Assembly (NCBI GenBank): GCA_029212415.1
Contig: JARGOF010000013.1
Span: 1 to 64,000, forward strand
Reading direction: 5' to 3'
DNA length: 64,000 nt
DNA from: Rhizobiaceae bacterium
Lineage (GTDB): Bacteria; Pseudomonadota; Alphaproteobacteria; Rhizobiales; Rhizobiaceae
Both the position numbers and the translations under genes were made by a program. Below are positions 42,881 through 52,943 of the stretch, piece after piece. The stretch's first letter is position 1; each line of letters opens with the position of its first letter. Under the pieces are notes generated by a model. The model did not search any database. It was not told the origin of the DNA and saw only the letters and a program-made list of their open reading frames with translations.

Positions 42881-43978
42881 TTAATTTTTTGCCAGCCACG
42901 CCTGGAACTTGGCGTCCAGATCGTCGCGATTGTCAGCCCACCACTCATAATTATAAAGGAAGGTGTTTGTCGCGTTTTTCGGATCGGTTGGCATATGTGG
43001 CGCCATATCGATTCCGAGCTCGGCATGCTTGCCGACCAACGGGGCCGATGACTTGCGTGCAGGGCCGTAGGAGATGTATTTGGCCTGGTCAGCAAGACGC
43101 TGTGTATCCGTTGCGAACTTGACGTATTTCTTGGCTGCAGCCAGACGTTCAGGTGAAAGACCGGTCGGGATGATCCAGCCATCCAGATCGAAAACCTGTG
43201 CATCCCACAACATGGCAACCGGCTGCTTTTCTTCTTCGATCAGTGAGAAGAGACGACCATTGTAGGTGGATCCCATCACAACTTCGCCGTCAGCAAGGAG
43301 CTGCGGTGTTTCTGAGCCTGAAGACCACCAGACGACATCATCCTTGATCGTTTCAAGCTTGGCCAGGGCCTGATCGACGCCGGCAGGGGTGGAAAGAACA
43401 TCATAGATATCGTCTTTGGCGACACCGTCGCAAAGAAGAGCCCATTCCATATTGTTGATCGGACGTTTTTCCAGCGCGCGTTTGCCGGGGTATGTTTCCG
43501 TATCAAACACGGCGCAGATATCAGTCGGCGGTGTGTCCCCGACCTTGTCTGTGCGATATCCGAAGGTGGTGGAATAGACGATCTGTGGAATATAGCATTC
43601 CGAAACAAGCAGGTCGCCAAAATCATCGGCGGCCGACGTGCCGTCCGGCGCTGGAGCCAGATCCGTATCGGGGTCGATAACCTCGGCCAGGCCTTCGTCA
43701 CAAAGGCGGATGGCATCGGAAGCGACGACATCAACGACATCCCAGGTCACATTGCCCGCTTCGTTCATGGCACGCAATTTTGCCACAGCCTCAGCCGATG
43801 ATTCATCATTGATGATGTTGACGTCCGGATTTTCAGCCATATAGGGCTTGTGGTAGGCATTGTTCTGGGAGTCGGAATAGGCACCGCCCCAGGATACAAT
43901 GGTCATATCCGCAGTCATAGCTACCGATGATACCATCGTGAGCGCCGTAGCGGCGATCAATACTGATCTGAATTTCAT
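42881..43978 (-). CDS. Periplasmic binding protein, spermidine/putrescine (PotD) type
   Basis: A 365-residue extracellular solute-binding protein (family 1). The signal peptide MKFRSVLIAATALTMVSSVAMTADM is followed by TIVSWGGAYSDSQNNAYHKPYMAENP. VDVVASDAIRLCDEGLAEVID and GSTYNGRLFSLIEEEKQPVAMLWD, both PotD-like, come later. The ATG at 43978 has AAGGAAAT upstream; an in-frame TTG six codons earlier is less likely. The ligand is probably a polyamine or related amine; exact specificity is not readable. Confidence 0.92.
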   Translation of the reverse strand: MKFRSVLIAATALTMVSSVAMTADMTIVSWGGAYSDSQNNAYHKPYMAENPDVNIINDESSAEAVAKLRAMNEAGNVTWDVVDVVASDAIRLCDEGLAEVIDPDTDLAPAPDGTSAADDFGDLLVSECYIPQIVYSTTFGYRTDKVGDTPPTDICAVFDTETYPGKRALEKRPINNMEWALLCDGVAKDDIYDVLSTPAGVDQALAKLETIKDDVVWWSSGSETPQLLADGEVVMGSTYNGRLFSLIEEEKQPVAMLWDAQVFDLDGWIIPTGLSPERLAAAKKYVKFATDTQRLADQAKYISYGPARKSSAPLVGKHAELGIDMAPHMPTDPKNATNTFLYNYEWWADNRDDLDAKFQAWLAKN

Positions 43979-44081
43979 GGATATATTTCCTTTCAATTGT
44001 GATCCCGCTCGAAAAATGACCCGAACGGTTTACTTTACGGCGATCTCTCACCGCATTCTTGCGGCCAACCACGAGGTGTAG

Positions 44082-45176
44082 TCAGCCAACCGGATCAAGC
44101 GCTTTGCAGTCGTCTGCAAACCAGCTGATCTGAATCTCCTGGCCGCGGGCAAGCTTCTGCTCCCCTGCCCGGTTGCGAACCTTGACGATGAACTCGGGAT
44201 TTCCGGCGACGCGCATGCGCACCCGAATATGATCTCCAAGGTAGATCAATTCTTCAATATGGCCGGTAATCTTGTTTTCCATGGCATCATTCACCACGGT
44301 TTCAATGCGTTCGGGACGAAGTGAAATCGTCGTCGCATCGCCCACGGCACCGACATTCACCCGATCCGCCTTGAGCATCGTTCCATCGGCAAGGCGCACA
44401 TCGCAGATATTGCCATTGATGGCTGTAACCGTCCCGTTGAGCTTGTTGTTTTCGCCGATGAACTGGGCAACGAAAGAGTTTTTCGGCGCCTCGTAGAGTT
44501 CGTCAGGGCTCGATAGTTGCTGAATGACACCATCATTGAAAACCGCGACGCGATCCGACATGGTCAGCGCCTCTGTCTGGTCATGGGTGACATAGACCAC
44601 CGTGACACCCAGGTTCTCGTGAATATGCTTGATTTCGTATTGCATCTGCTCACGCAATTGCTTGTCAAGCGCGCCAAGCGGCTCATCCATCAGGATCAGG
44701 TCCGGATCAAAAACAAGGGCGCGCGCCACAGCGACTCGCTGTTGCTGGCCACCGGAAAGCTGCGCTGGCCGGCGCGAGCCGAATTGCGGCATCTCCACCA
44801 TTTCCAGGGCGCGTTTGACCTTTTCTTCCTGCTCGGCCTTGCTCATCTTGCGGACCTGCAAGGGGAAAGCCAGATTTTCCGCAACAGTCATATGAGGAAA
44901 CAGGGCGTAGTTCTGAAACACCATCCCGACGCCGCGCTTATGCGGGGGCACGTTGTTGATGGGCTTTTCGTTCAGGTAGATCTCTCCGTGGCTGGCCGGC
45001 TCAAAGCCTGCAAGCATCATCAGGCAGGTGGTCTTGCCTGAACCGGACGGCCCCAGCATGGTGAGAAATTCGCCCTTCTTGATATCAAGATTGAGGTTTT
45101 TCACCACAAGGACTTCACCGTCGTAACTCTTTTGAACCTTGTCAAAAACTACGCTTGCGCCGCGCTGGAGTGTCAT
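44082..45176 (-). CDS. ABC transporter ATP-binding protein, PotA type
   Basis: A 364-residue ATPase energising the PotB/PotC-type permeases. It has Walker [15 protein letters not shown], signature [15 protein letters not shown], Walker [21 protein letters not shown], and a C-terminal TOBE domain ([15 protein letters not shown] to [17 protein letters not shown]). It is the first gene of the minus-strand importer operon, about 100 bases before the binding-protein gene. Confidence 0.93.
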   Translation of the reverse strand: MTLQRGASVVFDKVQKSYDGEVLVVKNLNLDIKKGEFLTMLGPSGSGKTTCLMMLAGFEPASHGEIYLNEKPINNVPPHKRGVGMVFQNYALFPHMTVAENLAFPLQVRKMSKAEQEEKVKRALEMVEMPQFGSRRPAQLSGGQQQRVAVARALVFDPDLILMDEPLGALDKQLREQMQYEIKHIHENLGVTVVYVTHDQTEALTMSDRVAVFNDGVIQQLSSPDELYEAPKNSFVAQFIGENNKLNGTVTAINGNICDVRLADGTMLKADRVNVGAVGDATTISLRPERIETVVNDAMENKITGHIEELIYLGDHIRVRMRVAGNPEFIVKVRNRAGEQKLARGQEIQISWFADDCKALDPVG

Positions 45177-45617
45177 CCAATCGTCCCCAAAATTTGTTGT
45201 GTTGCAGTCGGGTGGTTCGGGTACCGATTAGCGCGCAAACAAGACCTGCCCGCCAGCACCAACCGCGAACATATTGATCCGGTCAGAACTGCGTCCGACC
45301 TCAAGTTTGCTGACAGCATATTCGCCAGCGGCATACATTCCCCGATCCGCACCGAAATGGTGCTTGATGATCTGCACCTTTGCGGTGCTTATTGATAACC
45401 ACAGCATCTACCTTTTCCCGGCGAGATCAACAGCTAATTTTCAAACAGGTTGAAATAATTGTAATGATACAATCAGAATGCTCCACAGATAGCGAAGCTG
45501 TTGATTTATGAGCGGACTTTCCAAGCAGCCATGTCAATGGTATTGGAATCCCATAACAACGATAGCCGTTTGCCGATGCTGATTGCGGCCAATCGAACAC
45601 AACTGTAACGGGGAACC
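45177..45617. other. Divergent promoter region between pot-type and liv-type operons
   Basis: This 441-base gap separates the starts of two divergent operons and should hold both promoters. The part near 45430-45530 is AT-rich. I see no supported coding region, RNA gene or strong repeat. GGGGAA just before 45618 is the livG ribosome binding site. Confidence 0.5.
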
Positions 45618-46439
45618 ATGAACGCAATTATCGAAGTGCGCAGTGTAACCAAACGTTTCGGCGGGTTCCATGCCGTCGACGCATGTACCTTGAGCGTCGA
45701 GAAGGGATCCATCACGGGGCTGATCGGACCCAATGGCGCCGGCAAAACCACTCTTTTCAACATGGTAGCGGGCGCCTATGTGCCGACATCGGGACAGATT
45801 CTGCTTGATGGCAAGGATGTTACAGGCCTTCCCTCCCATGAGTTGTTCAGACGCGGGCTATTGCGGACATTTCAGATTGCGCATGAATTCTCGCATATGA
45901 CCGTCACGGAAAACCTGATGATGGTGCCGGACAGGCAAAGCGGTGAAAATCTGTCCTCCGCCTGGTTTCAGCCGGCACGGGTGGCGCGGGAGGAAACCGC
46001 TGTCCGGCGCAAGGCGGAAGAAGTGCTGGATTTCCTGAAGATCACCCATGTGAAAAATGAACTGGCAGGCAATCTGTCCGGTGGACAGAAGAAATTGCTC
46101 GAGCTGGGTCGTACGATGATGGTCGACGCCAAGGTCGTTTTGCTCGACGAAATTGCAGCGGGCGTCAACCGCACCTTGCTCAATGATCTGGTTTTCAATA
46201 TCGAACGACTCAATTCCGAACTGGGCTATACGTTTTTTGTGATTGAGCACGACATGGACATGATTGCACGTTTATGCGACCCGGTCATTGTGATGGCGGC
46301 AGGGTCCGTGATGACGCAGGGACACATTGAGGACATTCAGAAGAATGAAGCTGTGATAGAGGCCTATTTCGGCGGATCACCCACCGGCAATGCCACAAGC
46401 CCAGCCGCAGAACAACCCGCATCGGAGGCGCAGCCTTGA
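45618..46439 (+). CDS. livG: Branched-chain amino acid-type ABC transporter ATPase LivG
   Basis: A 273-residue LivG-type ATPase. It has Walker A GPNGAGKTTLFNMVAG, the LivG-typical RRGLLRTFQIAHEFSHMTVTENLMM, signature LSGGQKKLLELGRTMM and Walker B VVLLDEIAAGVN. It is first in livG-F-H-M and overlaps livF by four bases. The substrate may be a branched-chain amino acid, amide or urea-like compound. A role in importing urea or purine products is not indicated. Confidence 0.93.
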   Translation: MNAIIEVRSVTKRFGGFHAVDACTLSVEKGSITGLIGPNGAGKTTLFNMVAGAYVPTSGQILLDGKDVTGLPSHELFRRGLLRTFQIAHEFSHMTVTENLMMVPDRQSGENLSSAWFQPARVAREETAVRRKAEEVLDFLKITHVKNELAGNLSGGQKKLLELGRTMMVDAKVVLLDEIAAGVNRTLLNDLVFNIERLNSELGYTFFVIEHDMDMIARLCDPVIVMAAGSVMTQGHIEDIQKNEAVIEAYFGGSPTGNATSPAAEQPASEAQP

Positions 46440-47140
46440 GCCTTCTAGACATCAGGAATCTTCACGCCGGATACGGCGCCATGAGCATTCTCAAGGGCGT
46501 CAATCTGAGCCTGGAAGCGGGCGAGATCGGCGTCATTGTGGGGCCAAACGGCGCTGGTAAATCAACAACGCTCAAAGCCATTTTCGGCATGCTGAACATA
46601 ACGGAGGGGTCCATCCATTTCGATGGTGAAGACATCACCGGCATCGGATCCGAGCAACTGGCCAGTCATCGCATTTCCTTTGTGCCACAGGAAAACAATG
46701 TCTTTCCCACACTGTCGGTGCATGAAAATCTTGAAATGGGCGCCTATATCCGCCGCGACGATTTCAGCAGGGTCATGGATCATGTCTACGACATATTCCC
46801 ACCGCTGAAGGATAAGCGCCATCAGCCGGCCGGAGAATTGTCCGGTGGTCAAAGACAGATGGTCGCCTTCGGCAGAGCCCTGATGATCGAGCCAAAACTT
46901 ATCCTGCTGGATGAACCGACCGCCGGTCTATCGCCGATGTTCATGTCGCAGATTTTCGACCGGGTCATCGCCATCAACCAGACGGGCGTCACCGTCGCCA
47001 TGGTGGAACAGAACGCCAAACAGGCGCTGGCAATTGCACACAAGGGTTTCGTGCTTGCCGGAGGCCAGAATTCCTACACCGATACCGGGCAAAACCTTTT
47101 GAACAACCCCGACGTCGCCAAAAGCTTTCTGGGCGGATAG
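46436..47140 (+). CDS. livF: Branched-chain amino acid-type ABC transporter ATPase LivF
   Basis: A 234-residue LivF-type ATPase. It starts with TTG overlapping the livG stop, and its frame reads SLLDIRNLHAGYGAMSILKGV. Walker A is GPNGAGKSTTLKAIFG, the signature LSGGQRQMVAFGRALM and Walker B LILLDEPTAGLSP. Twelve bases separate it from livH. Confidence 0.93.
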   Translation: MSLLDIRNLHAGYGAMSILKGVNLSLEAGEIGVIVGPNGAGKSTTLKAIFGMLNITEGSIHFDGEDITGIGSEQLASHRISFVPQENNVFPTLSVHENLEMGAYIRRDDFSRVMDHVYDIFPPLKDKRHQPAGELSGGQRQMVAFGRALMIEPKLILLDEPTAGLSPMFMSQIFDRVIAINQTGVTVAMVEQNAKQALAIAHKGFVLAGGQNSYTDTGQNLLNNPDVAKSFLGG

Positions 47141-47151
47141 GGAGAAACACC

Positions 47152-48144
47152 GTGAACGATCTCGTCTTTTTTCTGAACAAGGGTATTACCTCAGGGCTGA
47201 TCATCGGATCCATATACGCGCTTGGCGCCATTGGGCTGACGCTGATATTCGGCATTTTGCGGTTTGCGCATTTTGCCCATGGCGACTTGATGACATTGGG
47301 GGCCTTTGTGACGCTCATCCTGGCGGCAGCACTGGCAGCCCTTGGCGTTACATTGCCGCTGCCTTTGGCCTTTGTCGTCATGTTTCCGGCAATGGCCATC
47401 ACGGCAGTCCTGGCCATCGGTCTCGACAAGATGTTCTACAAGCCGTTACGGCAGGCCGGCGCGCGACCCGTTGTGCTGGTGATGGCCTCGGTTGGCGTCA
47501 CCTTGATGTTGCAAGGTGTCATTCGATTGTTTGCGGGTGTGCGTTCCCGTGACATGTTCGTGGAGGCACCAAAGGAAATCTATCGCATCCCCATTCCAGG
47601 CGCGACGCGTAAACTGGTTGTTACCGAACCACAGATTTTGCTGATGTTGTTCACCATAGTCGCGGTGATCGCACTGCATTTTTTCCTGACGCGAGCACGT
47701 TTGGGAAAGGCCATGCGCGCCGTATCGGACAATCCGGACCTTGCCCGGATCACCGGCATCAATACGGAGCATGTGGTCTGGGCAACCTGGATCATCGGCG
47801 GCTCACTGGCCTGCGCTGCCGGCACCATGTTGTCGATGGATGTTACTTTGAAACCCGACCTGTCGTTCAATATCCTGCTGCCGATCTTTGCCGCAACCAT
47901 CGTTGGCGGCATCGGCCAGCCCTATGGCGCGATCGCCGGTGGATTTCTCGTCGGGTTTTGCGAAACGCTGGCAGTGTTCAACTGGTCCATCGTTCTGCGT
48001 CCTTTCAAGGATGAATTGTGGTTTGACTTGCCATCCAACATGTCTCTGGTTCCAACCGAGTACAAGCTGATGGTGCCATTCCTCATACTGATCATCGTGC
48101 TGATTTATCGGCCGACGGGCATCTTCAAGGGGAGGGTTCTGTAA
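47152..48144 (+). CDS. livH: Branched-chain amino acid-type ABC transporter permease LivH
   Basis: A 330-residue permease with about eight hydrophobic segments. The LivH motif GSIYALGAIGLTLIFGILRFAHFAHGDLMTLGAF is at the start. RAVSDNPDLARITGINTEHVVWATWIIGGSLACAAG follows, near residue 190. The start is GTG at 47152, with GGGAGAAA upstream. It overlaps livM by one base. Confidence 0.92.
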   Translation: MNDLVFFLNKGITSGLIIGSIYALGAIGLTLIFGILRFAHFAHGDLMTLGAFVTLILAAALAALGVTLPLPLAFVVMFPAMAITAVLAIGLDKMFYKPLRQAGARPVVLVMASVGVTLMLQGVIRLFAGVRSRDMFVEAPKEIYRIPIPGATRKLVVTEPQILLMLFTIVAVIALHFFLTRARLGKAMRAVSDNPDLARITGINTEHVVWATWIIGGSLACAAGTMLSMDVTLKPDLSFNILLPIFAATIVGGIGQPYGAIAGGFLVGFCETLAVFNWSIVLRPFKDELWFDLPSNMSLVPTEYKLMVPFLILIIVLIYRPTGIFKGRVL

Positions 48145-49421
48145 TGAGCAGTCAAACACAGAATCCAATCATGCGCGACATCGCTCTGTTTGCAGCGCTT
48201 GGTGTCCTGGTTCTTGTCATCTTTGTCAGCCAGGGGGCTGTTTACTCGGTCCGCATGCTGGTTGAAGCCGGATGTTATGGCATCATTGCCCTTGGCCTGA
48301 CGATCCAGTGGGGCTATGCCGGGTTGTTCAATGTGGGCATCATGGGGTTCATTGCGGCAGGCGCCGCCTCATCCATGCTGATGACCTTTCCGCGCAATCC
48401 GGACTTCTGGAATTCCGGCGGACCGGAGCTGGCAGGCCTGTTCATTGTCAAACTGATTGCCTGCGCCCTTGCGCTCTGGCTTGCCAACAATTCCAATCGC
48501 TGGGGCGTCGGACCAAGGCTGCGCGCCCTGCTGATCACCATAGCTATTGCCGTATCCTACCTGGTCCTGTCGTTTCACATGACCGTCATGTCCGAAGAGA
48601 TTGAAAAGGCCAGCGGCTGGATGGGCGGTCTTGGTCTGCCGGTGTTCTTTGGCTGGATCATCGCTGGCGTCATTGCCGGGATCATCGCATGGTTCGTTGG
48701 TAAAATCTGTCTGGGCCTGCGCTCCGACTATCTGGCGATTGCCACATTGGGCATCGCACAGATCATCAAACATTTCCTCAAGAATGCCGACTGGCTGACC
48801 AATGGAACGCTGACCGTTTCTCCCATGCCCTGGCCGGTTCCCTCGCCTGCAGACGGCGAATTTCTGTTCGCCCGTGCTGCTTACCTCAGTGTCGTCGCCG
48901 TGGCGCTGCTGATCACCTATCTGTTGCTGCAGCGCGCCTATCATTCCCCCTGGGGACGCATGATGCGGGCCATCCGCGACAATGAGGAAGCCGCCGGCGC
49001 AATGGGCAAGAACGTCAACCGGCGCCGGTTGGAGATTTTCATTCTGGGCTGCGTGCTGATGGGTATCGGCGGGGCCATGCTGATCCATTTCACGTCCATC
49101 TACGACCCGTCCGGATTTCTTGACCTCAATCATACGTTCCTGATCTGGGTCATGGTTATTCTGGGGGGATCAGGCAACAACCGCGGTGCCATCTTCGGCG
49201 CGATCTTTGTCTATATCGTATGGGTGATGTCCGAACCCTTGGCCGTCATGCTCTTTGACGCAATTGCCACCTATGGGAATCAGTGGCTGGGATGGGAAGC
49301 GCCAAGCGACTTCCTCAGCCGGGCGCTGCAAATGCGGGTATTTGTCATTGGACTGACCATCACTCTGGTGCTTCGCCTCGCCCCTCAAGGGCTGCTGCCG
49401 GAGCGTCAGGCACGACACTGA
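48144..49421 (+). CDS. livM: Branched-chain amino acid-type ABC transporter permease LivM
   Basis: A 425-residue permease. The LivM motifs are YGIIALGLTIQWGYAGLFNVGIMGFIAAGA, GLRSDYLAIATLGIAQIIKHFLKNADWLTNG, and WGRMMRAIRDNEEAAGAMGKNVNRRRLEIFILG. A terminator follows about 70 bases downstream, and livK is convergent beyond it. It is longer than E. coli LivM's core because of extra loops around residues 90-180. Confidence 0.92.
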   Translation: MSSQTQNPIMRDIALFAALGVLVLVIFVSQGAVYSVRMLVEAGCYGIIALGLTIQWGYAGLFNVGIMGFIAAGAASSMLMTFPRNPDFWNSGGPELAGLFIVKLIACALALWLANNSNRWGVGPRLRALLITIAIAVSYLVLSFHMTVMSEEIEKASGWMGGLGLPVFFGWIIAGVIAGIIAWFVGKICLGLRSDYLAIATLGIAQIIKHFLKNADWLTNGTLTVSPMPWPVPSPADGEFLFARAAYLSVVAVALLITYLLLQRAYHSPWGRMMRAIRDNEEAAGAMGKNVNRRRLEIFILGCVLMGIGGAMLIHFTSIYDPSGFLDLNHTFLIWVMVILGGSGNNRGAIFGAIFVYIVWVMSEPLAVMLFDAIATYGNQWLGWEAPSDFLSRALQMRVFVIGLTITLVLRLAPQGLLPERQARH

Positions 49422-49491
49422 AACGGCATCCGGAGAGTGGCGCGGCAATAACCCCACGGCACTTTCGCCCCATACAACATATCACCATGCA

Positions 49492-49519
49492 AAAAGGCCC
49501 GGATCGCTCCGGGCCTTTT
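49492..49519. terminator. Bidirectional terminator between livM and livK
   Basis: The stem AAAAGGCCCGGA with TCCGGGCCTTTT has the loop TCGC (49504-49507). The A-run before and the T-run after make it work in both directions, fitting the convergent livM and livK genes. Clear Rho-independent terminator. Confidence 0.92.
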
Positions 49520-49545
49520 CATTGTTTGGGTTTCCTTGACAGTGC

Positions 49546-50751
49546 TTACTCAGCCGGTCCGGTATCGACGATCTTTCCGTCAATATATTCGGTGACTGAA
49601 TAGGTGCCGGGAACATCGCCATTGGCGTCGAATTCCTGGCTGCCTGCAGCGCCTTCATAGTTGACGTCCTTGCCGGCGGCAATTGCGGCTTTCGCCTTTG
49701 CCCATTCACCCGGTAGGATCACTTCACCAGGCGCATTTGCAACATCACGAATGGCGCCGGCAATGGCGGCACGCTCAGTGCTTCCAGCCTTTTCAGCAGC
49801 AAGCGCCAGGATGAATGCAGCATCATAGCTGTTGGAGGCATAGGTTCCGTTGCCATTGACGCCTGCCGCAGTAGCGGCAGCCATGAAGGCATCGGTTCCA
49901 GGCAGATCCGGAGTCGTTGAACGGGTCATCAGGATTTTGCCGTTCGCCGCAGGGACGTTATCGATCAATGCCTGAGAAATCATGCCGTCACCGCCGTAGA
50001 AGGATTCAAAATCACCACCTTCAAGTGCCTGGCGCAGGATTGTCTGGCCCGAACCATCGGCATAGGCGAGAATGACCAATGCATCAGCGCCTGTTGAAGA
50101 CAGTGAGCCGATTTCCGCACGGTAGTCCGCCTTGCCATCTTCGTGCGCTTCAGAAGCAGCAATTGTGCCGCCTTCAGCTTCGAATGCCGGACCGAAGGCA
50201 TCGGCGAAAGCCTTGCCGTAGTCATTGTTGACATAGGATACGGCAACATTCGTCTTGCCGCCTGCCACGATAAGACGGGCCAAAACGCCAACCTGATAGG
50301 CGTCGGAAGCGGCCGTCCTGAAGACCAGGTCCTTGTCGTCAAGGGTGGTCAGCGATGGTGACGTCGATGCAGGCGATATCATGGCTACGCCGCCAGGAAT
50401 GCCCGCATTGTTTGCCGCTGAAATCGTTGCGCCGGAACACAGGGCTCCGACAATGGCTGCAACATTCTCAACATTGACGGCACGGTCAGCTGCGTCGGCA
50501 GCTTTCGTTGCGTCTGCACAGGTCGTGTCACCAACGACAAGTTCAATTGTCTTGCCATCCAGCAATCCGCCCTGCTCATTGACGTGTACCAAAGCCAGTT
50601 CGGCCGCACCGAGGATCGCCGGTGTCAGGCTTTCGATCGGGCCGGTGACGCCACCGAGGAAACCGAATTTCACATCGGCAGCCTGTGCTGCGCCGCTCAG
50701 TCCTGCCAGTGCGACACCGGCGGCTAGCGCCATTTTCAATTTTGGCAACAT
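49546..50751 (-). CDS. livK: Branched-chain amino acid-type binding protein LivK
   Basis: A 401-residue periplasmic ligand-binding protein. The signal peptide is MLPKLKMALAAGVALAGLSGAAQAA. VKFGFLGGVTGPIESLTPAILGAAELALVHVNEQGGLLDGKTIELVVGDTTC follows, then VENVAAIVGALCSGATISAANN. It presumably feeds LivHMGF but is transcribed separately and convergently, allowing more binding protein than permease. GGGAG lies 11 bases before the ATG. The ligand is not readable from sequence. Confidence 0.92.
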   Translation of the reverse strand: MLPKLKMALAAGVALAGLSGAAQAADVKFGFLGGVTGPIESLTPAILGAAELALVHVNEQGGLLDGKTIELVVGDTTCADATKAADAADRAVNVENVAAIVGALCSGATISAANNAGIPGGVAMISPASTSPSLTTLDDKDLVFRTAASDAYQVGVLARLIVAGGKTNVAVSYVNNDYGKAFADAFGPAFEAEGGTIAASEAHEDGKADYRAEIGSLSSTGADALVILAYADGSGQTILRQALEGGDFESFYGGDGMISQALIDNVPAANGKILMTRSTTPDLPGTDAFMAAATAAGVNGNGTYASNSYDAAFILALAAEKAGSTERAAIAGAIRDVANAPGEVILPGEWAKAKAAIAAGKDVNYEGAAGSQEFDANGDVPGTYSVTEYIDGKIVDTGPAE

Positions 50752-51023
50752 TCAATATTACTCCCAAATTAGTCGGGCCGATTTTTCGGCCCTTCTTCCG
50801 TATATACGGTCTCCTTCCCGTAATCTCACGGGAAGTTGGATGCAATCATAGCGAAACAATTGTGGCTTGGAAGCTGAAAATTCAAAATTGGTATACAAGG
50901 CGAAGAATGTGGGTGCCTGCCGCACTGAAACAGCCATAAAGCCAGTCACTGCAGGGTCAAATTCAGGCAATCCACAAGACATGAAAGCACTGATCGGGGC
51001 GGTCTCGGGCTTTCGGTCTGGCG

Positions 51024-51923
51024 TTATTTTGCCGCAGGAGCAATGTTTTCCGGTCGCCTGTTGGTCAGATACACACCCAGAACGACAATCAACGTTCCAA
51101 CAACCATCGGGAGCGTCAATTGTTCGCCGAAAAAGAAGAACGCCTGGATCGCAATGGTGGGTGGAACCAGATAGATCAGCGATGCTGCGCGCGACACCTG
51201 TCCACGCCTGATCAGGTAAAGCAGCAAGGCAATTGCTCCGATCGAGATACCGAACACGGACCAGATCAAAGCCAGAATCAACTCTGTATTCCAATTGATG
51301 TGCATATCTTCCATCAGCATGGCAAATGGAAGCGTGAATGCCAGCGCCCCGACATATTGCAGCGTTGCCGTTGTTCGCAGATCACCGATTTGCAGGTACC
51401 GCTTCTGATAGATGGTCCCGGCAGTCACGGCCGCCATCGATACAACATTGACCAGGAGCGGAACCAATGCCGTGCCGATTTCGGACCATTGCAGGATTAC
51501 CAGCCGCGGAACAATGGCAATCAGCAGACCGGACAATCCGCAACAGATGCCAATCCATTGCTTGCGGGTCAGTTGCTCTCCAATCAGAAAGGGTGCCGAA
51601 ATCGCCGTCAATATCGGCTGTAGAGCAGCGATCAATCCCGAAAGCGCGGTTGGCAGGCCGGCGTCGATTGCCCACCAGATGCCACCCAGATAAATACCGT
51701 GCAGCAGGACCCCCGAGAAAATCGCATGCCCCCATTGAGCCCGTGACGTTGGCCAGGCGGCCCGAAAAACCAGACAGACAAACAGGAGGACCAGTGCAGC
51801 GGCGCCATAGCGAACGACAAGGAAAACCAATGGGTCGGCATGCGGGGTGGCAAAACCCGCAACAATCCAGCCGGTCGACCACAGCAGAACAAACAGCACG
51901 GGGGCCAGGCGATCAAGCAGCAT
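51024..51923 (-). CDS. EamA/DMT-family transporter
   Basis: A 299-residue protein with about ten hydrophobic segments in two EamA repeats. The first starts LAPVLFVLLWSTGWIVAGFATPHADPL, the second near WSEIGTALVPLLVNVVSMAAVTAGTIYQK. Such proteins mostly export amino acids or other metabolites. No neighbour hints at the substrate. The 272 bases before it, toward livK, hold no gene that I can support. Confidence 0.9.
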   Translation of the reverse strand: MLLDRLAPVLFVLLWSTGWIVAGFATPHADPLVFLVVRYGAAALVLLFVCLVFRAAWPTSRAQWGHAIFSGVLLHGIYLGGIWWAIDAGLPTALSGLIAALQPILTAISAPFLIGEQLTRKQWIGICCGLSGLLIAIVPRLVILQWSEIGTALVPLLVNVVSMAAVTAGTIYQKRYLQIGDLRTTATLQYVGALAFTLPFAMLMEDMHINWNTELILALIWSVFGISIGAIALLLYLIRRGQVSRAASLIYLVPPTIAIQAFFFFGEQLTLPMVVGTLIVVLGVYLTNRRPENIAPAAK

Positions 51924-51967
51924 GTATGGAAAAGCCTATGGGGGTGCGAGAAAGTCGTGACAGAAGA

Positions 51968-52015
51968 TAGAGCGTTTGATGATCAAATGGAAACAGTTGA
52001 TCATCAAACGCTCTA
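51968..52015. repeat. Perfect 19-bp inverted repeat overlapping the soeC stop
   Basis: TAGAGCGTTTGATGATCAA (51968-51986) and its exact reverse complement (51997-52015) flank a ten-base loop. The right arm contains the soeC stop codon. No T-run follows in the soeC direction, so it is either an atypical terminator or a dispersed palindromic repeat. The arm itself contains the palindrome TTGATCATCAA. Confidence 0.75.
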
Positions 52016-52942
52016 TGTCTCAGGCCCACCATAGTAAAGCGAAACGGCATGCTCGGCTTCAGCAAAGAACAGCCAGCGCTCGACAAACAACCCGGTCATC
52101 AGTGAGACAAAGGCAAACACCAGCCAAACCGTCGAAGCCGAAAGAATCCACACACCAAAGGCGATCAAAAGCGGCAAGCCTGCCCCGAGCAAAACAGCAA
52201 TGGTCCTGAGTTTGGATGCATGTTTGCGACCGATGACATGGACCATTTCACGGGTCAGATAATTTTCGCCGGTATGGGGCCGTTCCAAAAGCCTGACCTT
52301 GCCGATCGCGCTCAGGCCTGTCGCCGTTTCCATCGTGGAACCGAAGGCTGAAAGGCTGGCTCCATGCGCCCGCTTCCACCAGAGATATTTGACAAGCCAG
52401 GCGATCAGGATGGCGAAAAAGGAAAGCCCCGCCGCCAGAGATCCAGGCTGGAGGTGCCCCCCCAGACTGCCCGCCAGGACAAGGCCGCACGCCAGAGAAA
52501 ATGTCAAATAAGACAGCGGCGTCAGGCCGGTATGCCAATGGGGGATGGTCTTCAACTGCGCATAGATCATGGCCGTCGTGTAGACTGTCAACAGGGCGCA
52601 GATGGCCAGGGGCAGACCCAGCCAAAATAGCCTTTCACCGGTCATCATCCAGATCAGAGTATAGATCCCGAAGAGAACCAGCGTTGTGACGGCGAGAACA
52701 CCCTCACGTGAAAGCCACGATGACCGCCATTGCGAGAACGCCCGCCAGGCGCGCTCCGGGCGTCCCAGATGGAAGGTCGAGGCGACCAGACCGGCAATCG
52801 CCATGCCACCTGCCAGCGCAGGTATGAGAAAAGCTGACAGCAGGCCGCCCGGCAGCGGCATGCCCGCCCCGATCATGGCGATCAGACCAAAGCCTGCACC
52901 GGAGGTCACTGTGAAAAAAATGACTGAAATGGCTGGATGCAT
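52013..52942 (-). CDS. soeC: Sulfite dehydrogenase membrane anchor SoeC (DmsC-like)
   Basis: A DmsC-type quinone-binding anchor of 309 residues with about eight hydrophobic segments. It starts MHPAISVIFFTVTSGAGFGLIAMIGAG. FHLGRPERAWRAFSQWRSSWLSREGV follows near residue 60, a DmsC/SoeC hallmark. It passes electrons from SoeB to quinone. The ATG at 52942 lies one base after the soeB stop. The soeA-B-C gene order supports the assignment. Confidence 0.9.
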   Translation of the reverse strand: MHPAISVIFFTVTSGAGFGLIAMIGAGMPLPGGLLSAFLIPALAGGMAIAGLVASTFHLGRPERAWRAFSQWRSSWLSREGVLAVTTLVLFGIYTLIWMMTGERLFWLGLPLAICALLTVYTTAMIYAQLKTIPHWHTGLTPLSYLTFSLACGLVLAGSLGGHLQPGSLAAGLSFFAILIAWLVKYLWWKRAHGASLSAFGSTMETATGLSAIGKVRLLERPHTGENYLTREMVHVIGRKHASKLRTIAVLLGAGLPLLIAFGVWILSASTVWLVFAFVSLMTGLFVERWLFFAEAEHAVSLYYGGPET

Positions 52943-52943
52943 G

